Below, in pieces: positions 21,970 to 28,052 of a stretch of DNA of 28,052 nt; positions within the stretch are counted from its first letter, which is position 1, and the number at the start of each line of letters is the position of its first letter. Both the position numbers and the translations under genes were made by a program. The notes under the pieces are model-generated. The model was not told the DNA's origin. It was given only the letters and a program-made list of their open reading frames with translations, and ran no database searches. Source of the DNA: DASXTB01 sp036505615 (GTDB taxonomy: Bacteria; Acidobacteriota; UBA6911; JACQSX01); NCBI GenBank assembly GCA_036505615.1, contig DASXTB010000016.1:1-28052 (forward strand). Reading direction: 5' to 3'.

Positions 21970-23775
21970 CTAGATCCTCTTAAAATTTTTCAAAATCTCA
22001 TACAAACCGAGCCGAAACAGCACCGGGCGGCCATGAGGGCAACTGGTCGGGTTTTCCGTCTGGTAGAGAGCATCCAGCAGCCACTGCATTTTTTCTGAAG
22101 TCAGGGGCGTATTGATCTTGATTGCGGCACGACAAGCCATCGAGACTGCTATCTTCTTACGCAGCTCAGCAACGTCCAGTTCGCGATCGGCAGCCTCAAG
22201 CCCGTCCAGAATCTCCGTGACGATCAGTTTGATATCCGCGTCCTTGGCAATGGCAGGCACCGCTTGGATGACGATGTCGTCTCCAAACGCCTGGGCATCA
22301 AACCCGCTGGCAGTCAGCTCCGGCAGGAGATAAGGCACCAGTCCCCGCCTGGACGCAGAAACAGCGACGATATGCGGCATCAACAATCTCTGGACCGGGA
22401 TTTCCCGGCCCCCCATCGTCCGCAGCGACTGATCGTAGAGCACCCGCTCGTGGGCGACATGCTGGTCGATGACAAACAGCCCATAGCGGTCGGATGCGAT
22501 GATGAAACTGTTCAAAAGCTGCCCCATCGCTCGCGGCGGATCCGAACTGCGCATATCTGACAGGGGCTGAAAGATCGTCCCGGGCCAGGAGAGATGATCT
22601 TCCGGCACGCGCAGATTCCGAATCTCGGGCCCGGCAATCCTGGCCGCAACCGGGGCCTGATAACTGAAGGCAACCTGATTCTCCGAGCGCGACGCGAAGG
22701 GCCCAAAAGTGATTGGATGCGGCGCACCCTCTACGCTGGAAGGAAGGAAGACAGAGTCCCCTGGATATTCGGGCACCGGCCTGCGCATCAGCAATCCGTT
22801 GTCGATGGCAGCGCGGATCAGGCCGAAGATAGCGGAGCTGTCGCGAAAGCGGATCTCAGTTTTCGCAGGATGAACGTTGACGTCGATTTCACTTGCGGGA
22901 ATCTCGACGAAAAGCAAGACAACGGGAAAAGTTCCGGTAGGAATTAACTGCCGGTAAGCGGCCGCTACCGCCGAACTGATCGTCTTATCTCGAACCATTC
23001 TCCCGTTGACGAAAAAGAACTGAGAATAGCGGTTGGTCCGTTGTTCGTGAGGGAGGGACGCAAACCCATGGATGCGAACTGCGCCGCGAGTTTCGTCAAA
23101 GGGCACCAGATTGTCTACGAATTCTTTCCCGTAAATCTGGAAAACTCGCTCTCGAACATGCGCCACCGGAGGCACCGAAAACAGCATCCCCTGCTCATTT
23201 TCAACTTCAAAATATATTTCCGGATGAATGATGGCATATTGCGCGATCAAGCGCATCGAGTGTGATAGTTCAGTGGATGGAGCCTTGATGAATTTCTTGC
23301 GAGCTGGAACATTGAAGAACAAGTCCTGCACGTCAACCTCGGTCCCTTCCGGCCAGCCGGTTTCGCGTATGGAACAGACCTTTCCACCCTCCAGGACAAT
23401 TTCCGTTCCCGGAGCGCCGGCGTCTTCCTTCATGCGACTTCTGAGAGTCAAGCGCGAGACGGAGGCAATAGACGGCAGCGCTTCTCCGCGGAAGCCAAGG
23501 GTTTGGATTTGACTCAGGTCCTCGATTCGCCGGATCTTGCTTGTGGCATGTCGCGCAAAAGCGAGTTCAACATCCGCGCGGTCCATCCCGATACCGTCGT
23601 CGCGCACTCGCATGCGCTGGCGACCGCCTCCACGCAAACCAACTTCTATCCGCCTGCTTTGCGCATCGATGGAGTTTTCGATCAGCTCCTTGAGGACCGA
23701 CGCGGGCCTTTCCACAACCTCTCCGGCGGCAATCTGGTGGGCGAGGGTCTCCGGAAGGATTTGAATGCGGCTCAT
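21970..23775 (-). CDS. mutL: DNA mismatch repair protein MutL
   Basis: MutL links mismatch recognition by MutS to strand incision. The N-terminal GHKL ATPase motifs are intact: KELIENSIDA with catalytic E30 and N34, RDDGIGM, HATSKI and GFRGEALPSI. The C-terminal domain carries a DQHVAHERVLYD motif (D437 to D448), ACRAAIK and CPHGRP (C579-P584). These three together mark endonuclease-type MutL, as in organisms without MutH. Relative to the usual DQHA-x2-E-x4-E, Ala is Val and the final Glu is Asp (D448). The length is 601 residues, start ATG 23775. mutM lies downstream on the same strand. No mutS or mutH is in view. Confidence 0.96.
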   Translation of the reverse strand: MSRIQILPETLAHQIAAGEVVERPASVLKELIENSIDAQSRRIEVGLRGGGRQRMRVRDDGIGMDRADVELAFARHATSKIRRIEDLSQIQTLGFRGEALPSIASVSRLTLRSRMKEDAGAPGTEIVLEGGKVCSIRETGWPEGTEVDVQDLFFNVPARKKFIKAPSTELSHSMRLIAQYAIIHPEIYFEVENEQGMLFSVPPVAHVRERVFQIYGKEFVDNLVPFDETRGAVRIHGFASLPHEQRTNRYSQFFFVNGRMVRDKTISSAVAAAYRQLIPTGTFPVVLLFVEIPASEIDVNVHPAKTEIRFRDSSAIFGLIRAAIDNGLLMRRPVPEYPGDSVFLPSSVEGAPHPITFGPFASRSENQVAFSYQAPVAARIAGPEIRNLRVPEDHLSWPGTIFQPLSDMRSSDPPRAMGQLLNSFIIASDRYGLFVIDQHVAHERVLYDQSLRTMGGREIPVQRLLMPHIVAVSASRRGLVPYLLPELTASGFDAQAFGDDIVIQAVPAIAKDADIKLIVTEILDGLEAADRELDVAELRKKIAVSMACRAAIKINTPLTSEKMQWLLDALYQTENPTSCPHGRPVLFRLGLYEILKNFKRI

Positions 23776-23825
23776 ATTAGTTGTTGGACACGGATGAACA
23801 CGGAATACACGGCCTGGTAACTTTA

Positions 23826-24161
23826 ACCAAAAGCATTATTTGTCATCAGTCACTGGTCATCAGTCATCGGTTATCAGGTATTTTTTAGTGCGCGGGACGG
23901 CGACATGTCGATTCAGCTGGCTTAACGTCGCCCACAGAACCGCGACCGGAGGGCGCGGCAACAAAGGGCTTCTCTGCAATGCATGGCGTTTGAGCTGGCG
24001 AGAATTTTCGGTCATGGCGTTCTGCAGATAACTTAAATTGCCGCGCCGCGCCCTTCCGGTCCCGGTTCTGTGGTGCCGTCAAGCTGAAGCAAGATGTTAA
24101 CGTCCCGCGCAGTAAAAAAATACTTGATAACCGATGACTGATGACAAATGACGCTTTTGGT
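23826..24161. repeat. 336-bp hairpin-like inverted repeat between mutL and aspS
   Basis: ACCAAAAGC at 23826 pairs with GCTTTTGGT ending at 24161. Further in, the arms share CATCAGTCATCGGTTATCA and its complement, a T6/A7 run, GCGCGGGACG/CGTCCCGCGC, and CACAGAACCG-x-GACCGGA-x-GGCGCGG with its complement. The left arm has an extra copy of a CATCAGTCA unit. The middle ~70 nt is less symmetric. The size and terminal symmetry resemble a miniature inverted-repeat element, but no target-site duplication was recognised. The gap 23776-24179 holds no gene. Confidence 0.75.
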
Positions 24162-24179
24162 GTTTATCCGCTTCCCCTT

Positions 24180-25964
24180 TCATATTTCTTCGTCGATCTT
24201 CAAATGCAGCTCCTTGAGCTGCTCGGCACTCACCTCGGAAGGAGAATCCGTCATCAAGCAGGTGGCGCGGGCGGTTTTGGGAAATGCGATCACGTCGCGG
24301 ATTGATTTTTCACCCGCCAGCAGCATCACAATTCTGTCCAGCCCCAGCGCGATCCCACCGTGAGGAGGCGTTCCATACTGAAGCGCCTCCAGAAAGAAGC
24401 CAAACTTCTTTTCTGCTTCTCTCTCATCCAGACCCAGCACCTGAAATGCCTTGCGTTGTACATCCTGGCGATGGATACGAATCGAGCCTCCACCGATCTC
24501 TGTTCCATTTAAAACCAAATCATAAGCCTTGGCCCGAACTTTGCCCGGGTCCGAGGCGAGAAGCTCTAAATCTGCGTCCGCTGGGCTGGTAAAAGGGTGG
24601 TGACAGGCAAAATATCTTTTCTCCCGGTCGTCGTACTCTACCAGAGGAAAATCCTGAACCCAGAGAAAGCTATACCGGTCCTGAGGAATCAATCCTTGCT
24701 GCCGCGCGACATGCAAACGGAGCGCGCCCAAGCTTTCCGTCACCGAACGGTATTTGCCGGCAATCAGCAACAAAAGCGATCCCGTTGCCGCTCCCGCTCG
24801 GCTCACAATCCTTTCCAGTTCGTCCGGCCCGACCGTTTTAGGGAATGAACTTTTCAATTCAATCCCTCTCTTGATCCAGGCAAGTCCGGAGGCTCCGAGC
24901 TGTTTGGCATAGTCGGTCAGATCGTCGAGCTGTTTTCGTGAGTATGCTTCCCCTCCCTCGACGACCATGCCTCTCACTGTGCCGCCGGACTGGACCGTGT
25001 CGCGAAATATTCCGAACTGGCTTTCAGCAAAGTCGCGGCTCAGATCTATCAGCTCCATTCCAAAACGCGTGTCCGGCTTGTCCGAGCCGTAGCGGTCCAT
25101 GCTCTCCTGGTAAGGCATTCTCGGAAATGGAGTGGCCACCGAGACGCCGGCGCGTGCAAAGATCTTTACCATCATCGGCTCGATCAACTCGAAGATCAAT
25201 ACCGGCCGCGCAAACGACATCTCGATGTCGATCTGCGTAAACTCCGCCTGCCGGTCGGCACGGAAATCCTCGTCGCGAAAGCAGCGGACGATCTGAAAGT
25301 ATTTGTCAAATCCCGAAATCATCAGGAGCTGCTTGAAGAGTTGCGGCGACTGGGGGAGCGCGAAGAACTTCCCCGGCTGTATCCGGCTTGGGACCAGGTA
25401 ATCGCGCGCACCCTCGGGAGTGGACTTGGTCAGTATCGGAGTCTCAACCTCGAGGAATCCGCGATCATTGAGGTATTCCCGAATATCAAAAGTCACCTGG
25501 TGCCGCAAAATGATGTTTTTTTGGAGCCGCGTCCGGCGCAGGTCGAGATAACGATATTGGAGACGGGTATCTTCTGAAGCTTCCGAGTCTTCATTGATCG
25601 GAAAGGGCGGGGTCTTGGCCACGTTGAGGATCCTTATTTCTGCAGCGGCAATCTCAATCTCCCCGGTTTTCAACGCCGGATTTACGGTTTCTGCAGAGCG
25701 GCGCATTACCGTGCCCCGCACCGCAAGCACGAATTCGGGTCGCAGTTCTTTAGCGCGTTCCAACACTTCACGATTGGCATCCGAGCGGATCACTACCTGC
25801 GTGATTCCTTCGCGATCGCGCAAGTCGATAAACAGGAGATTGCCGAAATCCCGGCGCCGATCCACCCACCCCATAAGCGTCACTGCTTTTCCTGCGTCAT
25901 CGCGGTGCAGCTCGCCGCACGAGTGGGAGCGACTCCAGTCGGCTAAAGAATCCAAAGGGCTCAA
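24180..25964 (-). CDS. aspS: Aspartate-tRNA ligase, bacterial type
   Basis: It charges tRNA-Asp. The anticodon-binding OB fold (about 15-110) has WVDRRRDFGNLLFIDLRDREG. The class II core follows with RYRYLDLRR-type sequence, FLEVETPILTKSTPEGARDYLVP, ALPQSPQLFKQ and CFRDEDFRADRQAEFTQID. A bacterial GAD insertion domain lies between motifs 2 and 3, and motif 3 is GLDRIVMLL. No ATG is available near the start. TTG 25964 lies 7 nt after AAGGA (25972-25976 on the plus strand) and is preferred over TTG 25970, giving about 594 residues. The residue after RRRD, Leu in E. coli and His in enzymes that also charge tRNA-Asn, is Phe here. Confidence 0.97.
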   Translation of the reverse strand: MSPLDSLADWSRSHSCGELHRDDAGKAVTLMGWVDRRRDFGNLLFIDLRDREGITQVVIRSDANREVLERAKELRPEFVLAVRGTVMRRSAETVNPALKTGEIEIAAAEIRILNVAKTPPFPINEDSEASEDTRLQYRYLDLRRTRLQKNIILRHQVTFDIREYLNDRGFLEVETPILTKSTPEGARDYLVPSRIQPGKFFALPQSPQLFKQLLMISGFDKYFQIVRCFRDEDFRADRQAEFTQIDIEMSFARPVLIFELIEPMMVKIFARAGVSVATPFPRMPYQESMDRYGSDKPDTRFGMELIDLSRDFAESQFGIFRDTVQSGGTVRGMVVEGGEAYSRKQLDDLTDYAKQLGASGLAWIKRGIELKSSFPKTVGPDELERIVSRAGAATGSLLLLIAGKYRSVTESLGALRLHVARQQGLIPQDRYSFLWVQDFPLVEYDDREKRYFACHHPFTSPADADLELLASDPGKVRAKAYDLVLNGTEIGGGSIRIHRQDVQRKAFQVLGLDEREAEKKFGFFLEALQYGTPPHGGIALGLDRIVMLLAGEKSIRDVIAFPKTARATCLMTDSPSEVSAEQLKELHLKIDEEI

Positions 25965-26049
25965 AAGCAAGTCCTTTCTATGTTTGAGTCAACAGAGTGA
26001 CTCTGGCCGCTTCAGCCAGTCAACTCCGATTGAAAATGGATAGGGAGTG

Positions 26050-26226
26050 CAGGCCCTAGCGGCCACGATTGGGTAGACCCGCCCGTCAGTGTGTGGGAAC
26101 GGTTTAAAAATTAACATGAGCGCCGAAGCTGCAACATGTGTCGGTCCTACGGACCTCCGATTTCGAGATTGATCATCAACCCCGCCCTGACGGGTGGGTC
26201 TACCCAATACGGCCCTTCGGGCCTGA
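26050..26226. repeat. Long inverted repeat between hisS and aspS
   Basis: The arm at 26050-26089 (CAGGCCCTAGCGGCC, then ATTGGGTAGACCCGCCCGTCAG) is nearly the reverse complement of 26185-26226. The central spacer of 95 nt contains a short hairpin GGTCCTACGGACC. The CGCCCGTCAGGG core also occurs in the 2714-2875 element, so the two may be related. The gap 25965-26280 has no gene. Confidence 0.7.
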
Positions 26227-26280
26227 ATCAGCGACGGAGACCCATGTATTATCACACCGGGACACCAGGACAACATGAGA

Positions 26281-27552
26281 CTAGGCGCTAACCCGGCCCG
26301 GGACACTGTCTCGGATGGCACGCAAAACCTCGCTCATATCAGATGAAACGGCAGCCTGCAAGCCGGTGATCATATTTTTGATCTGTACCTCTTTACTCCT
26401 CAATTCATTTTCGCCGAAGATCACAACCAGTGGGATTTTGAGCTTATCGGCTTGTCGAAGCTGCGCCTTGAGGCTTCGGTTTTCAAATTCCAGGATCGTG
26501 CGAACACCATTGCTTCTTAGCGCCGCCGCCAGATTTACCGCAAAGTCAAAAGACTCCGATCCCAGCGGAGCGAGGTACACCTGGGGTCTCGCGCACGCGT
26601 AGTCTTTCCGGGGTAAAGCCAGAATGAAGCGTTCTTCCCCCAACGCAAAACCAAAGCCGTGGACCGGCGGTCCACCCAGACTTTCAGACAAACCATCATA
26701 TCGCCCGCCGCCCAGCAAGGCATTTTGGGCGCCCAGGGTGTCGCTGGTAATTTCAAAGGTGGTCCTCTGGTAATAATCCAGCCCGCGCACCAACCTGGAA
26801 TTTACGAAGTACGGAATCTTCTGCGCATCCAGAAAGCGGCGCACTCCCTCAAAGTGCTCCCGGCACTCCCGGCATAAATAGTCTAGTGAAGTAGGAAGGC
26901 TATCGATGTATTTCTGGTCGGCCTCCACTTTGCAATCGAAAACGCGCAATGGATTGGTTGATGCGCGCCGGTTACAATCCGCGCACAGGTGAGGCAGGAT
27001 CGCAGCGATCTTTTCCTGCAAGATCTTCAAATAGGCGGGCCGGCAGCGACGGTCCCCGATGGAGTTGATGTTCAGATGATAGGAACGGATCTCCAGTTCT
27101 TCCAGAAGATGCACTAGCATCTCCATTACCTCCGCATCGACTGCCGGGTGATCGGGGCCGAGCACTTCGGCTCCGATCTGGTGGAACTGGCGGTGGCGCC
27201 CCTTTTGAGGCCGTTCATGACGGAACATCGGCCCGACATAAAACAGTTTTAGCGTTCCCGATCCGGCGAGGAGATTGTTTTCTATGCTGGCGCGGACTAC
27301 GGGGGCGGTTCCTTCGGGCCTAAGAGTGAGGGATTTTTTGTTTCTGTCCGCAAACGTGTACATTTCCTTCTCAACAATGTCTGTCTCCGTCCCGATACTT
27401 CGAGCGAACAGTTCTGTTTCTTCGAAAATAGGCGTTCGTATTTCAGAATAGCCATAGCGAGCGAAGATCTCCCGCGCCTTCTCTTCCAGGTATTGCCACT
27501 TCTCAATTTCTCCCGGCAGCAGATCTTGAGTTCCCTTAATTCTTTGGATCAT
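26281..27552 (-). CDS. hisS: Histidine-tRNA ligase
   Basis: It charges tRNA-His. The typical start MIQRIKGTQDLLPGE is at ATG 27552, with GGGAAG a few bases upstream. The in-frame TTG at 27627 would add 25 residues not seen in the family. Class II motifs: YSEIRTPIFEETELFARSIG (motif 1), FRHERPQKGRHRQFHQIG (motif 2) and the HisRS signature RGLDYYQRTTFE. The C-terminal anticodon-binding domain begins around YLAPLGSE and ends with the usual IKNMITGLQ-like sequence. Length 424 residues. It precedes aspS on the same strand, a common pairing, separated by an inverted repeat of about 180 bp. Confidence 0.97.
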   Translation of the reverse strand: MIQRIKGTQDLLPGEIEKWQYLEEKAREIFARYGYSEIRTPIFEETELFARSIGTETDIVEKEMYTFADRNKKSLTLRPEGTAPVVRASIENNLLAGSGTLKLFYVGPMFRHERPQKGRHRQFHQIGAEVLGPDHPAVDAEVMEMLVHLLEELEIRSYHLNINSIGDRRCRPAYLKILQEKIAAILPHLCADCNRRASTNPLRVFDCKVEADQKYIDSLPTSLDYLCRECREHFEGVRRFLDAQKIPYFVNSRLVRGLDYYQRTTFEITSDTLGAQNALLGGGRYDGLSESLGGPPVHGFGFALGEERFILALPRKDYACARPQVYLAPLGSESFDFAVNLAAALRSNGVRTILEFENRSLKAQLRQADKLKIPLVVIFGENELRSKEVQIKNMITGLQAAVSSDMSEVLRAIRDSVPGRVSA

Positions 27553-28052
27553 CGCTTCCCGTTTTCCCGCAAAATAAATATTCTCGTAATCGGCGTAGTT
27601 ACGCTGGTGTTGTCCGATTTGATCCAATTCCGCGGAATGAGTTCAACATCGAGAATGATGTGAAAAAAATAAAGGCGGCATTATAGCAGGCGCCGGCCAA
27701 TGGCAGTTAGCTCGACCGGACTGAGAAACGCGAGTTTTGCTTCCGGCTTCGGAACGAATCGGTACCGCAAGCGTAAGCGGGATATTCGCACATACTCACC
27801 GCAGAGGCCTAGCGCGGCAGAGCCGCAACCAAATATTGCAGCAACGGTCTGCGACACCCACGAAGGGTATGCACCCTGAAGGGTGCGATAGGAATCGGGA
27901 AAATATTTTTTGGGAAGATCGGTTCGGTTCAATCATCGGGAAATTTTGTTGCACCCTTACAGGATGCGCAGGTCGATATTGGGGAACTCGACCGGGGGCG
28001 TCGCGCAAAAAACGCGCTCTGCCCCCGGCTATACTCCTCGACGCCTTCGGCG
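27553..28052. other. Non-coding end of window with hairpins, no gene supported
   Basis: No reading frame here looks like a protein. Visible structures are a perfect hairpin GCACCC-TGAA-GGGTGC (27871-27886), a GCGGC/GCCGC hairpin near 27812-27824, and a stem CCGGGGGC/GCCCCCGG (27992-27999 with 28021-28028). The promoter of hisS should lie close to 27560-27680, but I see no clear consensus. Confidence 0.5.

Noticed and set aside
25594..26043. Plus-strand frame across the aspS 5' end
   Set aside because: It is antisense to aspS, Ser/Arg-rich, and resembles no protein.
27681..27932. 83-codon minus-strand frame upstream of hisS
   Set aside because: It reads across hairpins, has no ribosome binding site and no protein-like pattern.

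Overview
The window (about 28 kb) looks like a stretch of bacterial chromosome, most plausibly from an Acidobacteriota soil lineage. That placement is an inference. It rests on the housekeeping gene order (yicC-gmk-rpoZ-coaBC; guaA-dnaE-accA-Mut7-C; mutM-mutL-aspS-hisS), the intermediate-to-high GC content, and the many long imperfect palindromes between genes. No rRNA, tRNA, CRISPR array, transposase or phage gene was found.

Positions 1-2900 (plus strand) form an accessory block of proteins I cannot assign to known families. It holds (i) a 217-residue protein ending in a six-cysteine segment with mirror-symmetric spacing (C-x3-C-x10-C-x15-C-x10-C-x3-C), the last Cys being the last residue; (ii) a small secreted four-cysteine protein; (iii) a secreted papain/C39-like cysteine-peptidase-like protein; and (iv) in the -1 frame directly after it, a small domain with Cys-Cys at both ends. 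The boundary between (iii) and (iv) looks like a frameshift, natural or artefactual. This block is the best candidate for an undescribed system: a secreted, disulfide-stapled peptide with a candidate processing enzyme. The block is closed by a long inverted repeat with T-tracts on both strands.

Positions 2929-9449 (minus strand) hold a Phd/YefM-RelE/ParE toxin-antitoxin pair with a palindromic operator candidate, then era, coaBC, rpoZ, gmk, yicC and an MsbA-type ABC exporter. The last five in map order form a tightly packed operon read msbA-yicC-gmk-rpoZ-coaBC, with 4- and 8-nt overlaps.

Positions 9450-13840 hold a secreted DsbD-N-like protein with a well-formed promoter that abuts its start codon, a GAF-PP2C (RsbU/SpoIIE-type) phosphatase, a divergent PHP-domain phosphoesterase, and a DUF457-type membrane metal-dependent hydrolase. 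Positions 14162-20772 (plus) hold guaA, dnaE, accA and a Mut7-C/zinc-ribbon protein. Positions 20956-27552 (minus) hold mutM/fpg, mutL, aspS and hisS. The final 500 bases hold only hairpins.

Most longer gaps (2.5-2.9, 9.45-9.8, 10.2-10.6, 15.7-15.8, 20.8-20.9, 21.8-22.0, 23.8-24.2 and 26.0-26.3 kb) carry an imperfect inverted repeat of roughly 110-370 bp. The sequences differ but the architecture recurs. One of them runs through the stop codons of both converging genes. At guaA and the DsbD-N-like gene, well-formed sigma70-type promoters place the transcription start at or beside the ATG, suggesting leaderless mRNAs.
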